From Lachnospiraceae bacterium (GTDB lineage Bacteria; Bacillota; Clostridia; Lachnospirales; Lachnospiraceae): 32,564 nt of DNA. Under the pieces are notes generated by a model. That model was not told the origin of the DNA. It saw only the letters and a program-made list of their open reading frames with translations, and did no database searches. The stretch is taken from positions 1 through 32,564 of the forward strand of contig VSNM01000062.1 of the NCBI GenBank assembly GCA_009774245.1, in the 5' to 3' direction. Positions within the stretch are counted from its first letter, which is position 1; the number at the start of each line of letters is the position of its first letter. Shown in pieces: positions 1-8,547 of the stretch. Made by a program: the position numbers and the translations under genes.

Positions 1-107
1 TAAGACATGTTCTCTGAATAATTCTATTCTCATTAGAATTTTCAGGGTTGCATTACTGTTTATTTGTCAAGGTACATCTTGTTGTTCTTGTTTGACGCAA
101 CTCTGAT

Positions 108-223
108 ATCTTATCACCATTCAGAATCTTTGTCAAGAACTTTTTTAAACTTTTTTCAAAGCTATTTATCAACCGCTTTACGCGGTAGGCTTTAATATTA
201 ACACTTCTTGCATCTTGTGTCAA
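108..223 (-). promoter_or_regulatory. Tandem promoters, probably of an rRNA operon
   Basis: Read on the minus strand, two promoters of the main sigma-factor type lie in tandem. The upstream one has TTGACA at 223-218 and TAATAT at 200-195. The downstream one has TTGACA at 136-131 and TAAGAT at 113-108. Both spacers are exactly 17 bp. Downstream, at about 70-1, is a leader containing a CCTTGACAAATAAACAG-like segment and a small ATTCT/AGAAT stem, and no open reading frame. Tandem strong promoters, a non-coding leader and an adjacent tRNA gene are typical of a rrn operon. The 16S gene itself would lie beyond base 1 and is not seen, so the target is inferred. Confidence 0.6.
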
Positions 224-342
224 CACTTTTTTACATTTATTTTGTTTTTTCTCAACAAGGCGAAAAAAAAGAATCTCAATGGTGCCAAGATACTTTTTTA
301 TGACTCCTTTGTCATCGCCTCATTTATCACAAAATAAATGAA

Positions 343-430
343 CGGAGAAGAAGGGATTTGAACCCTCGCGCCGGTCACCCGACCTACACCCTTAGCAGGG
401 GCGCCTCTTCAGCCTCTTGAGTACTTCTCC
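343..430 (-). tRNA. tRNA-Ser (anticodon GCU)
   Basis: The minus strand folds as a class II tRNA. A 7-bp acceptor stem GGAGAAG/CTTCTCC is followed by a D arm, an anticodon loop with GCT between CCCCT and AAGGG, a long variable arm (GGTCGGGTGACC region), and a T arm with GGTTCAAATCC. Base 343 supplies the G discriminator expected for serine tRNAs. No CCA is encoded after it. It would read AGC/AGU codons. Confidence 0.95.
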
Positions 431-494
431 CCGGTACTGAATTAATCCTCTACCAATATTTTAATCGTGCGCCTTCTCATTCGACGCATGATTA

Positions 495-523
495 ATTATA
501 CATAAGCATTTTAGCATTGTCAA
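495..523 (-). promoter_or_regulatory. Promoter of tRNA-Ser
   Basis: On the minus strand TTGACA (523-518) is followed by a 17-bp spacer and TATAAT (500-495). This is a perfect consensus promoter about 65 bp upstream of the tRNA. It lies in the gap between the membrane-protein gene that ends at 549 and the tRNA. Confidence 0.8.
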
Positions 524-548
524 GCTTTTTTTCATAAAATCATGTATT

Positions 549-2570
549 TTATTTCCAGAAGCTAAACGCTCTTTCCAGTGCATAATAAAATTCAGGATGA
601 TAGGTGCGTGTATACCCAAATGGTCCTGCCATTGCCCGCAAAAATGACACTGCAAAAGAATAAATCATAATCAGGAACAAAAGTGTCATGAAAAAGGACA
701 CTATCTCCTGATTTACTTTTCTGACAATGCCTGCCGCAAGCAGGATTGCCACGATGCCCAGAATTGGCGCAACCTCTGACGTATACCGCCACTCTACACC
801 GGAATTTAACAAGATCAGGACAAGCATCACGCTCCCGAGCACTGCACTGTAAGACAGCGCCACACCGGAAAACATATCACTACCTGCTCTCCATCGTTTC
901 CAGGCAATTGGCAGAAACAGCACCCACAGCAGCGGCGTCTGGCTTAAAAGCGGCGTTATGCCCGGACCGGTAAAAAAATTGCCTGCATAATTGTGCGCGC
1001 AGTCTGGCGAAAAAACATATGGGAATACTGCGCTGAAATCAAGCGGCTGAAAAAAACCAAGCCACAGCAATATCGGTATTTTATATGCCGAGTTGGACAC
1101 GTGCACCTGATCTTGTGCCGTAAGCTGGTATTTGACGCCAAATTCCAATATGCTGTCAAAGCGCAAATAATTGTATGCCGCGAGTGCGCTGCCAATTGCC
1201 ACATAAGGAATTAACAGCACAATCATATCCGCAATGCTTTCACGCTTTTTCTCCATGATCACCTTAACTCCGAACGGAATAATGAGCAATGTATACAATA
1301 GCAGCGGCGGTCTGCAGCCCACTGCCAGCGCCAGACTGACCGCACCCAGAAACAGGAGCGGTTTGTTTGTCCGCTTTCCCGTATACCAGAATACAAAGCA
1401 GCAAAAACCAATCGCAACAAACATCAACCCCACTGCGTACAGCACCATATAAAACGAGGGCTCTGCCGCAAAATGAAAGATATTGACTGTCGCATTCAGA
1501 ATTGCCAGTCCGGTCACTTCCACGCCAAACTGCACATCCGGCACAGTATATCGCATGATCCTGATCAGAACGACATCAAGAAAGAGCATATAGACAGCAT
1601 AGGCAAGCATGACGACAATATTGCATTGCAGATACGCTCCGGTTACCAATCTATATGGAACAAAAAACAGCAGCGCGGGAACAATACCAAAATAACAATA
1701 ATATTTTCCATTGTAATAAGCGGTGTCCCATGAATAGTCGACTCCCTGCGTCTGACGAACACTTGTATCATAGGGGTTTTCGAGCTCTTTCAGGGTATCA
1801 CTGACTTCAATATCAAGATTGATCTGCCGATTAATAAGTGCATCCGTGAAATCGCAATTGTACATCAGAAATCGCTTGGCATCTCCGAAGGAATTGTTGT
1901 ATATGATAATGGAAATCAGCAAAAACACCCCAAACACTCCTGCCAGCGCGAGGTTATGCTTCCAGTTTTTCTCCCTTGACAGGAAAAATTGGGTTCTGCC
2001 AATCGCATACATGCCGGATATGACAATAAATATTACAAGAAACCGCGTCAGGAGAAAGCAAAATGGCACCGGCTTATTGATTTGTATCTCCCTCAGCGAA
2101 AAGCGATAGCCCTCCTCAAGATCGTCGAGCCTTATAATCATCTGATCAGATTTCCCGACGAAATGGCACACAAACCACTTTGTCCTGTCCACACCTGTCA
2201 CATACTCACGGTTAAAACTTCTATAAAAGGAGGAATTTGCTTCATCTGTATAGCAGACGACATACTCAAGCACATCATCCGGAATTGTCATATCCATATA
2301 TACACTGCCGATTACTGTGTCGATATTTCTTATATGAATAAATACGCTGCCGTCATCTTCACCCCTGTAAGTAATCGTTCCATCCGCCGCATCCACCTCT
2401 GCATTTACTATCTCCAATTGATCAAGGGGATATCTTCTCATCTGAAATTTCCCATTATTTCTAATGCGAAAAGAGTTTGCGTTGCATACAAAAATCTCTA
2501 TTAATATACATACTGCAAAAATAATTGATAAGATAACCATATGTCTGTGTTTGTTGACTGCACTCGTCAT
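549..2570 (-). CDS. Large polytopic membrane protein, glycosyltransferase-like
   Basis: This 673-residue integral membrane protein has one N-terminal transmembrane segment (about 11-30), a roughly 140-residue soluble beta-rich extracytoplasmic region (about 33-170), and then about ten hydrophobic segments to the C terminus. A conserved-looking stretch, WDTAYYNGKYYCYFG (about 281-295), sits in a loop after the third membrane segment. The topology and the acidic/aromatic loop recall GT-C type lipid-linked sugar transferases, but no diagnostic motif proves this. The AGGAAAG ribosome-binding site lies 7 nt from ATG. It starts 29 bp after the fumarase beta gene, so it may be co-transcribed, though a metabolic link is not evident. 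The specific substrate is unknown. Confidence 0.75.
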   Translation of the reverse strand: MTSAVNKHRHMVILSIIFAVCILIEIFVCNANSFRIRNNGKFQMRRYPLDQLEIVNAEVDAADGTITYRGEDDGSVFIHIRNIDTVIGSVYMDMTIPDDVLEYVVCYTDEANSSFYRSFNREYVTGVDRTKWFVCHFVGKSDQMIIRLDDLEEGYRFSLREIQINKPVPFCFLLTRFLVIFIVISGMYAIGRTQFFLSREKNWKHNLALAGVFGVFLLISIIIYNNSFGDAKRFLMYNCDFTDALINRQINLDIEVSDTLKELENPYDTSVRQTQGVDYSWDTAYYNGKYYCYFGIVPALLFFVPYRLVTGAYLQCNIVVMLAYAVYMLFLDVVLIRIMRYTVPDVQFGVEVTGLAILNATVNIFHFAAEPSFYMVLYAVGLMFVAIGFCCFVFWYTGKRTNKPLLFLGAVSLALAVGCRPPLLLYTLLIIPFGVKVIMEKKRESIADMIVLLIPYVAIGSALAAYNYLRFDSILEFGVKYQLTAQDQVHVSNSAYKIPILLWLGFFQPLDFSAVFPYVFSPDCAHNYAGNFFTGPGITPLLSQTPLLWVLFLPIAWKRWRAGSDMFSGVALSYSAVLGSVMLVLILLNSGVEWRYTSEVAPILGIVAILLAAGIVRKVNQEIVSFFMTLLFLIMIYSFAVSFLRAMAGPFGYTRTYHPEFYYALERAFSFWK

Positions 2571-2599
2571 TTCTGCTCTTTCCTTCCTGCCCTCAAATC

Positions 2600-3157
2600 T
2601 TATCTTTCACAGTATTCTTCGATCGCTTTCTCGTAGAGATCACGGCCTTCGGCGTCTATGACAACAATGACGGGAAAGTTCTCCACCTCCAGTCTGCGGA
2701 TGGCTTCTGTACCCAGGTCGTCATATGCAACGATTTCCGATGCAGTGATTGATTTTGACAATAGGGCGCCTGCTCCGCCCACTGCTGCGAAGTAGACAGC
2801 ATTATTCCGCACAATCGCCTCTTTTACGGCATCGCTTCTCTTTCCTTTTCCGATCATGCCTTTTAAGCCGAGGTCTAAGAGTCCCGGTGCATATTTGTCC
2901 ATGCGGCTGGCCGTCGTGGGACCGGCGGATCCGATTGGGCGTCCCTCTCTGGCAGGGGATGGCCCCATATAATAAATGATGTTGTGCGCCATTTCAAACG
3001 GAAGGGGTTCGTTTCGGCCAAGCGCCTCATGCATACGAAGGTGCGCGGCGTCGCGCGCGGTGTAGATGGTTCCGGTGATGTATACGTAATCTCCTGCTTT
3101 CAGTGACTTTGCGTCCTCGTCTGTGAGCGGGGCTTTGATGTGTCTGTCCATTTTCAT
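2600..3157 (-). CDS. fumB: Fumarate hydratase, class I, beta subunit
   Basis: This 185-residue protein matches the C-terminal (beta) domain of Fe-S dependent hydro-lyases such as class I fumarase and L-tartrate dehydratase. With the alpha subunit it reversibly hydrates fumarate to malate in the cytosol. Visible hallmarks are GRPIGSAGPTTASRMD (about 91-106), GKGKRSD, AVGGAGALL and the C-terminal EVENFPVIVVIDAEG segment. The alpha gene lies 21 bp upstream on the same strand, the split arrangement usual in Clostridia, where the E. coli type is a single chain. A CAGGAG ribosome-binding site precedes ATG. Tartrate dehydratase is the main alternative, since the two families cannot be separated by eye. 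Confidence 0.88.
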   Translation of the reverse strand: MKMDRHIKAPLTDEDAKSLKAGDYVYITGTIYTARDAAHLRMHEALGRNEPLPFEMAHNIIYYMGPSPAREGRPIGSAGPTTASRMDKYAPGLLDLGLKGMIGKGKRSDAVKEAIVRNNAVYFAAVGGAGALLSKSITASEIVAYDDLGTEAIRRLEVENFPVIVVIDAEGRDLYEKAIEEYCER

Positions 3158-3178
3158 TTTCTCCTGATTGGTATTTTA

Positions 3179-4021
3179 TTATAATATGCACACAGCATGG
3201 CGGTTGACATGACAGCATATGTTGACAGCTACGGGCAATCCGGCAATGTGTGTCGGATAGGTGTTGATATTGACCGCAAGCGCGGTTGTGGTGCCGCCCA
3301 GCCCTCCCGGCCCTATGCCGGTGCGGTTGATTTTATCTAACAATTCCTCCTCCATCTCCTTTACATATGGGATGTCGGAACGCTGGTTCACTGGTCTGGT
3401 GAGCGCTTTCTTTGCCATGAGCGCACACTTCTCAAAAGTCCCGCCGATACCCACGCCGACTACCATGGGCGGGCAGGCATTGGGGCCTGCATCCTTCACG
3501 GCTGTGAGAATCGCATTTTTGACACCCTCGATGCCGTCGGCTGGTTTGAGCATGAATACACGGCTCATATTCTCACTTCCAAAGCCCTTGGGGGCGACTG
3601 TGATCTTTACGCTATCGCCGGTTGTCATTTCATAGTAAATAACTGCAGGGGTATTATCTTTGGTATTTTCGCGGATGAGCGGATCTCTGACGACAGACTT
3701 TCGCAGATATCCATCGCAGTAACCCTGGCGAACGCCTTCGTTGATGGCGTCGTCCAGGCTTCCTCCCTCGAAGTGCACGTCCTGTCCGATTTCCATGAAA
3801 ATAACTGCCATTCCTGTGTCCTGGCAGATCGGTATCATATCGTCGCCTGCGATCTGCAGGTTGTCCCGAAGCTGGCTTAAAATCTGTCTTCCGAGCGGGC
3901 TTTTCTCTGTGCCTGCGGCATTTCTCAGCGCGCTGTCCATGTCAGGTGTGAGGCAGTGATTGGCCTCGATGCACATTTCTTTGATATTTTGTGTGATTTG
4001 GGATACGTTGATTGTCCTCAT
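3179..4021 (-). CDS. fumA: Fumarate hydratase, class I, alpha subunit
   Basis: This 280-residue catalytic alpha subunit of an oxygen-sensitive [4Fe-4S] hydro-lyase carries the three expected cysteine sites: C66 in PICQDTG, C183 in NACPPMVVGVGIGG and C269/C270 in AVNICCHVNRHA. The GPGGLGGTTTALAV segment (about 238-251) is also characteristic. Length and domain match the split alpha type. It acts in the reductive or oxidative C4-dicarboxylate branch with the beta subunit encoded immediately downstream. It follows the ybaK-like gene by 48 bp, a gap that contains a short GAACTT/AAGTTC stem. The L(+)-tartrate dehydratase alpha subunit is the alternative identity. Confidence 0.88.
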   Translation of the reverse strand: MRTINVSQITQNIKEMCIEANHCLTPDMDSALRNAAGTEKSPLGRQILSQLRDNLQIAGDDMIPICQDTGMAVIFMEIGQDVHFEGGSLDDAINEGVRQGYCDGYLRKSVVRDPLIRENTKDNTPAVIYYEMTTGDSVKITVAPKGFGSENMSRVFMLKPADGIEGVKNAILTAVKDAGPNACPPMVVGVGIGGTFEKCALMAKKALTRPVNQRSDIPYVKEMEEELLDKINRTGIGPGGLGGTTTALAVNINTYPTHIAGLPVAVNICCHVNRHAVCIL

Positions 4022-4069
4022 GGTTGTTGTCCTGTAACGAACTTTGAAGTTCTTTGTCCTTCCTTTGAA

Positions 4070-4567
4070 TTATTTAAAAATAATGTCCGCAAACTCCGCG
4101 CCGGAAGCCGCTGCCAGATCCTGCGGCGTAAGCTCGAGCTGCATACCGAGTTTTCCGCCGCTCACAATGATCTTATCGATGTTTTGGGCACTTTGGTCGA
4201 TGCGCGTGACGTACTGCTTTTTCATACCGATCGCGGTGCAGCCGCCTCTGATGTAGCCTGTGACTGTGTTTATATCTTTTACATGAAGCATGGATACAGA
4301 CTTTTCGCCGACGGATTTCGCCGCCTTTTTCATGTCAAGCTCCTCCGCTATTGGTATGACGTACACATAATAGTTTTTGCTGGCACCCTGCGTCACGAGG
4401 GTTTTGTAGACTTTTTCATGCGGCAGGCCGAGCAGATCTGCAATCTGTATAGCATCTATGAACTCATCGCACTCATAGGTGTGCGTCGTGTATGGTATTT
4501 TCTTTGTGTCAAGCATACGCATTGCATTCGTCTTGTTTTTGGTCTTATCTTCTTTTTGTTTTGACAT
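4070..4567 (-). CDS. ybaK: Cys-tRNA(Pro) deacylase, YbaK/EbsC family
   Basis: This 165-residue protein of the YbaK/ProX trans-editing family hydrolyses Cys-tRNA(Pro) misacylated by prolyl-tRNA synthetase. The order of motifs fits: the N-terminal region AMRMLDTKKIPYTTHTYE, the conserved lysine in KVYKTLVTQG (about 54-63), and the GYIRGGCTAIGMKK signature (about 105-118). Length is that of a stand-alone YbaK. The start is supported by GAGGGG 8 nt upstream. It heads the leftward gene set and is divergent from the LytTR system at 4844. Confidence 0.9.
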   Translation of the reverse strand: MSKQKEDKTKNKTNAMRMLDTKKIPYTTHTYECDEFIDAIQIADLLGLPHEKVYKTLVTQGASKNYYVYVIPIAEELDMKKAAKSVGEKSVSMLHVKDINTVTGYIRGGCTAIGMKKQYVTRIDQSAQNIDKIIVSGGKLGMQLELTPQDLAAASGAEFADIIFK

Positions 4568-4762
4568 TGATCGTGCCCCTCTTCTATATTTTCCTCAGCT
4601 TATCAAGCCCTGCACTGACAGATGGCGGCTTTGGATTGACGCCACAACTTCATCTCGTGGATGTCACTAATAATATTCTATTGTGAAACCGCGCTTTTGT
4701 CAATTAATAACCAATGAGAAACCGATAAGATATAAAAAAAATATAAACAATAAATAAAGAGT

Positions 4763-4790
4763 TTTTATCAGCCCGATAAAATGCTATACT
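4763..4790 (+). promoter_or_regulatory. Promoter with embedded inverted repeat, upstream of LytTR operon
   Basis: TATACT (4785-4790) forms a good -10. A weak -35 (TTTTTA, 4762-4767) lies 17 bp upstream. A perfect inverted repeat, TTTTATC-N5-GATAAAA (4763-4781), fills the -35 and spacer, so a bound protein would directly control the promoter. A half-site-like CGATAAGATA occurs at about 4722-4731. Which regulator binds is not known. Confidence 0.5.
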
Positions 4791-4843
4791 ATAAGCAATA
4801 AAAGATAAAAGACATACGGGAAGAGTATGCGAGGAGAATACAT

Positions 4844-5578
4844 ATGAAGATTGTAGTCTGTGATGACAGCATGGTAGATTTGGAAAAAATCAGAGGACTG
4901 CTGACAATATACAAGGAACGGCATAAAGCTATACAGCTTGAGACCGAATACTTTACGGACTCTGCAAAATTGTACCGCTGGATACAGGCCGGCGCGCAGG
5001 GCGATATCTATATTCTTGACATGATCATGTCCCAACGGACGGGAATTGACATTGGCGCCCTGATTCGCAGCACGGATGAGCGAAGTGTCATTATTTATAT
5101 CACCTCCTCCGATGATTTTGCGTTTGAGGCCTATGGCGTGCGCGCCGTGAGATATCTACTCAAGCCGGTCCCCGAGAAGCTTTTTATCGAGGCATTGGAC
5201 TATGCGGCTGCCGATCTTTCAAAGGAAAGAAGGGAAGCGGTGTATACCGTAAAAACCAAAGAGGGATTGGTCGCTATTCCTTATTCTAAGATTGAGTACA
5301 TTGAGAATTATTCCAGAACACTCAACATCTGTCTGACAGACGGCAGATGCGTCCAAAGTATCTTTATCCGAAAATCCTTTGACGAGGAAACCAGGCAGAT
5401 CACAGAAAACAGCGACTTCGTACAGGTTCACAAATCCTTTCTCGTCAATCTGTATCACGTGGATAAGCTGGCGCCGGGAAGTGTTATCATGGAAAACGGA
5501 GCGAGGATTCCGATCAGCAAGGCAAGAACTGCTGATGTCAAAAAAGAATATCTCAAATTCGTTTCAGAGCAATATTAG
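4844..5578 (+). CDS. LytTR-family response regulator
   Basis: This 244-residue response regulator has an N-terminal receiver domain (about 1-120) and a C-terminal LytTR DNA-binding domain (about 137-240), the AgrA/ComE architecture. The receiver shows D7-D8 of the acidic pocket, phospho-acceptor D59 in YILDMIM, T87 in the YITSSD segment and K107 in YLLKP. The LytTR part has IPYSKIEYIENYSRTLNI and the conserved FVQVHKSFLVNLYHV strand-loop. GAGGAG lies 9 nt before ATG. The partner kinase gene begins 17 bp downstream. No agrB/agrD-like peptide genes are adjacent, so the input signal and targets are unknown. Confidence 0.92.
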   Translation: MKIVVCDDSMVDLEKIRGLLTIYKERHKAIQLETEYFTDSAKLYRWIQAGAQGDIYILDMIMSQRTGIDIGALIRSTDERSVIIYITSSDDFAFEAYGVRAVRYLLKPVPEKLFIEALDYAAADLSKERREAVYTVKTKEGLVAIPYSKIEYIENYSRTLNICLTDGRCVQSIFIRKSFDEETRQITENSDFVQVHKSFLVNLYHVDKLAPGSVIMENGARIPISKARTADVKKEYLKFVSEQY

Positions 5579-5595
5579 TAGGAGGCGCACAGGAC

Positions 5596-6897
5596 ATGAA
5601 TTACAAAAATATTTCCTATACGATCAGTCACATTTTTGTGGTATTGTTCATGTACCTCTTTATCGCGCACCGTTACTCCAGGCCAAAGACTGCGGCCATC
5701 TGCGCCGGCTCCTTCCTTGCGATCACGATTCCGAATGTGCTCAAGTTAAATCTTTTTCCAGAGAACCAGCTGTGTTATTTTCTGGTGACGATCTATCAGA
5801 TTGCCATGACACAGTTCACAGGTTTTTTTATATCGAAGGGCAGAGACAGCAGGGCGCTATTTGTCGGTCTGAGCGCCTCCAACTATGTGATCGCTGGAAG
5901 CATTATGGCAGCTATCCTGCATATTTACACAGGAAGCCTGTATCTATGCATAGCCGGCTGCATTGTGACACACATCATCCTGATGCTGATCTTATATGTC
6001 AAAATCCGGAATATCTGGGTTAATTTCCAGAAGGAGGAATCGATAGGCAGCTGGTGGAAGCTTTGTCTGATTCCTGTTTTTTTCTATTGTGGATTTTCCT
6101 GCTTCGCCTTCTTTCCATATACACTTGATGATCACCCTGAAAGTATTCCAGGCATAGTCATGTTCATCATAGCAATGTTTATGTCGTATATTATTGTTAT
6201 GCAGTATATTTCAAGCGAGTCCCAACGATCGGCGATCTACTGGCAGAATATACTGTATGAATCCTACACGAAAGAATTGGAAAACCAATATTATCTGGTC
6301 GAGCAGTCGGAGAAAAACCTGCGGATACTGCGCCATGATATACGTCATTATTCCGGACTAATCGATTCTCTGCTGGATCAGGGTGAATATCATGAGATCA
6401 GGAAAATAACAGAACATATCAACACGGTGACAGATGAAAATAAGGTGACAAGATACTGTAGCAACCTGATCGCTAACACAATGCTCTCCTGTATGATGCA
6501 AAAGGCCGATTCGCTGTCGATTGTAGTACGGCGGGATATCGTTATTTCCAGGGATATTCCTGTCGACAGCTATGAATTATCCATGGTTGTCGCCAATTTA
6601 TTTGACAATGCGCTCAACTGTGTGAAAAACTTTGTGGAGCGGAAAAAATTTGTGGATGTAAAGATTCGCTGTGAAGAGGACTGTCTTATGATTCATATGA
6701 TAAACGAATACGAGAAAGAAATTATATTTGACTCTGAAACAGGCCTTCCTAAAAGCCGAAAGGGAAAAAATCATGGATTTGGCCTGCAGGGTGTGCAGGC
6801 TTTTGCTGATAAGATCGGGGGAACTCTGGGCTGCTACTGCGAACAGGATATGTTTCATGTGATGCTGTTTGCGAAGTTAGGAACTATCCCAAAATAA
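5596..6897 (+). CDS. AgrC-like GHKL sensor histidine kinase
   Basis: This 433-residue membrane kinase has about six hydrophobic segments in residues 5-205, then a short coiled segment. Its dimerisation/phosphorylation motif is LRILRHDIRHYSG with H247, and a GHKL ATPase domain follows with the N box VVANLFDNALN (about 331-341) and the glycine-rich loop GKNHGFGLQGV (about 390-400). This is the HPK10/AgrC class that typically phosphorylates LytTR regulators, and the regulator gene is immediately upstream. AGGAGG precedes ATG by 11 nt. The last residues (LGTIPK) and the stop codon are encoded by the end of a palindromic element (6876-7055), so the native C terminus may have been altered by its insertion. 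Confidence 0.92.
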   Translation: MNYKNISYTISHIFVVLFMYLFIAHRYSRPKTAAICAGSFLAITIPNVLKLNLFPENQLCYFLVTIYQIAMTQFTGFFISKGRDSRALFVGLSASNYVIAGSIMAAILHIYTGSLYLCIAGCIVTHIILMLILYVKIRNIWVNFQKEESIGSWWKLCLIPVFFYCGFSCFAFFPYTLDDHPESIPGIVMFIIAMFMSYIIVMQYISSESQRSAIYWQNILYESYTKELENQYYLVEQSEKNLRILRHDIRHYSGLIDSLLDQGEYHEIRKITEHINTVTDENKVTRYCSNLIANTMLSCMMQKADSLSIVVRRDIVISRDIPVDSYELSMVVANLFDNALNCVKNFVERKKFVDVKIRCEEDCLMIHMINEYEKEIIFDSETGLPKSRKGKNHGFGLQGVQAFADKIGGTLGCYCEQDMFHVMLFAKLGTIPK

Positions 6898-7055
6898 CTT
6901 GCAATATTCCTTGTCTTTTTCTCCGATAGCACCAGCGCAAAATCAGTTACATAGCCCGCTATGCGCCTGATTTTGTGCCAGTTACGTAGTAACTTGCATT
7001 CTCGAAGAAAAATCCTACGGACTATTTGCAAGTTATTTCGGGACAGTTCCTTAAC
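6876..7055 (-). repeat. Long-hairpin dispersed element, copy 1
   Basis: This 180-bp imperfect palindrome fills the gap after the AgrC-like kinase. The outer arms start GTTAGGAACT and end AGTTCCTTAAC and carry AAAATAACTTGCAA/TTGCAAGTTATTTC. The middle stem pairs TTTTTCTCCGATA with the CTCGAAGAAAAATCC segment. The inner stem is CAAAATCAG/CTGATTTTG, and the apex is CATAG-YGGG-CTATG read on the minus strand (6950-6963). Five transition-type mismatches in the stems all become G-U or U-G pairs if the minus strand is the RNA, hence the strand given. Homologous copies lie at 14803-14968 and 16375-16530, and a single arm at 29589-29625. Function is unknown. Confidence 0.85.
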
Positions 7056-7171
7056 CCCATTTGGCAAAAATGCGTAGAATTTTCAGAGTGTGATTGAAGG
7101 CGGGATGATTTATGACATTACCCACAGTTTTTAATGCTTCTAAATTAAGAAAGGATTCAGGAGAGATCACA

Positions 7172-8425
7172 ATGGGCGCAACAGACCTTAATTTTATTCA
7201 GGACAGGACAATCAGACGATACTATACTTTTTTATGCTTATTCTCGGTCATTCTTGTGACAGCTGCCCTGTTGTTCTGTCTCTATATGACGCGGTCTGCC
7301 AAAACCATGCTTCTGTCCCATGATGAGGCGGTCGCCTCCTCGCTGGTCGAACAGGGCGTTTCTGAACATGTAATTGCCCGGGCTCTCACTGCCACAGGCC
7401 GCGCTGATGTGGTCTGTTCCCAAAAGGGCCATGCACTCCTCCAAAAGATCGGCATCCGCCCGGCTTTGGAGACGCAGTTTCTGCCCCATCTCCACAATTT
7501 CCAAAAACGTTCCGTCTGTTCTGCGCTGACTGTCATTGTTCCGCTTGCGGTTCTCCTCCCTGGTGTGGGATTTCTGTTTTTTGCCCATAGGGAAGCGCTG
7601 TACCGACGCGCCCTGTCTGTCATCAACGGTTATATTGACGGCCTGTATACGGAGCACCTGCCGCAGACTGGCGAGGGCCCTGTCTACCGCATGTTTGCCT
7701 CGGTTGACCGGCTTGCGACGATGCTGCAGGCTCAAAATGATACGGAAAAGAATACGAAGATTTTTCTGAAAAACACGATTGCTGACATCTCCCATCAGCT
7801 AAAGACACCGCTGGCGGCATTATCCATGTATCAGGAAATCATGGAAAACGAGTATGATACGCCCGCCGTCATACAGAAATTTGCGGCAAAGACCGGAATT
7901 GCGCTGAAACGCATGGAACAGCTGATCCAGTCCATGCTCAAGATCACAAGGCTGGACACCGGAAACGTCGTGTTTGAGAAAAACATCTGCAATCTGCAAG
8001 AACTGGTTTCCGACGCCGTCAGCGAGCTCACAACACGCGCCCTGAATGAGGGCAAGACAATAATTCTGGAAGGCTCTGACACCGATACGCTGCCTTGCGA
8101 CGCGGCGTGGACAGGCGAGGCCGTCAGCAACATTGTCAAAAATGCCCTGGATCATATGGACGCCCACGGCACTGTCCATATTTCATGGGAAGTGTCCGCA
8201 TTTTCCGGCATAATACGGATATCCGACGACGGCAGAGGCATTGCTCCTGAGGATATTCATCACATTTTCAAGCGCTTTTATCGCAGCTGCCAGTCGCAGG
8301 ACACGCCGGGAATCGGTCTGGGGCTGCCCCTCGCAAAGTCGATCGTGGAAGGGCAGGGCGGATCAATCTCGCTGCAGAGCACACTTCATGTGGGAACGAC
8401 GTTTACGCTGATGCTGCCGTCATAA
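7172..8425 (+). CDS. Sensor histidine kinase of an ABC-transporter stress module
   Basis: This HisKA-type kinase has 417 residues from the chosen start. It has a transmembrane segment (about 20-40), a short extracytoplasmic region of about 80 residues, and a second segment (about 117-139). A HAMP-like linker follows, then the phosphorylation motif ISHQLKTPLAAL with H208. The HATPase_c domain carries the N box NIVKNALDH, DDGRGI and GIGLGLPLAKSIV. ATG 7172 is preferred over the in-frame ATG at 7112 because AGGAGA lies 7 nt upstream. In related loci an OmpR-type regulator gene lies directly upstream and an ABC ATPase plus FtsX permease downstream. Here the transporter is present, but no regulator is found and the space is occupied by the hairpin element. 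Confidence 0.88.
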   Translation: MGATDLNFIQDRTIRRYYTFLCLFSVILVTAALLFCLYMTRSAKTMLLSHDEAVASSLVEQGVSEHVIARALTATGRADVVCSQKGHALLQKIGIRPALETQFLPHLHNFQKRSVCSALTVIVPLAVLLPGVGFLFFAHREALYRRALSVINGYIDGLYTEHLPQTGEGPVYRMFASVDRLATMLQAQNDTEKNTKIFLKNTIADISHQLKTPLAALSMYQEIMENEYDTPAVIQKFAAKTGIALKRMEQLIQSMLKITRLDTGNVVFEKNICNLQELVSDAVSELTTRALNEGKTIILEGSDTDTLPCDAAWTGEAVSNIVKNALDHMDAHGTVHISWEVSAFSGIIRISDDGRGIAPEDIHHIFKRFYRSCQSQDTPGIGLGLPLAKSIVEGQGGSISLQSTLHVGTTFTLMLPS

Positions 8426-8450
8426 AATTATTGTTGCTACGAAACCGTCC

Positions 8451-8504
8451 CTTACAAATCTGTAAGCTTAAATTCACTTCCCTGTAAGGTTTTCATGATA
8501 CGAT
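8451..8504 (+). promoter_or_regulatory. Probable response-regulator-controlled promoter of ABC genes
   Basis: CTGTAAG occurs twice (8460-8466 and 8482-8488), exactly 22 bp apart start to start, on the same face of the helix. The first copy is also half of a perfect palindrome, CTTACA-N4-TGTAAG (8451-8466). A -10-like TACGAT (8499-8504) follows without a good -35. This is the layout of an activator-dependent promoter bound by an OmpR-family regulator. It would drive the ATPase-permease pair. Confidence 0.55.
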
Positions 8505-8547
8505 ATGAAAGAACTGTCAAAGAAATTATCAGAAGGGAATGTTACAA

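Noticed and set aside
6876..7055. Simple rho-independent terminator for the kinase gene
   Set aside because: It is far longer than a terminator, has no terminal T run in the right place, and has homologous copies elsewhere in both orientations relative to genes.
7238..7795. Long minus-strand frame opposite the sensor kinase
   Set aside because: It lies wholly within the well-supported kinase gene, lacks a ribosome-binding site and has no domain-like sequence.
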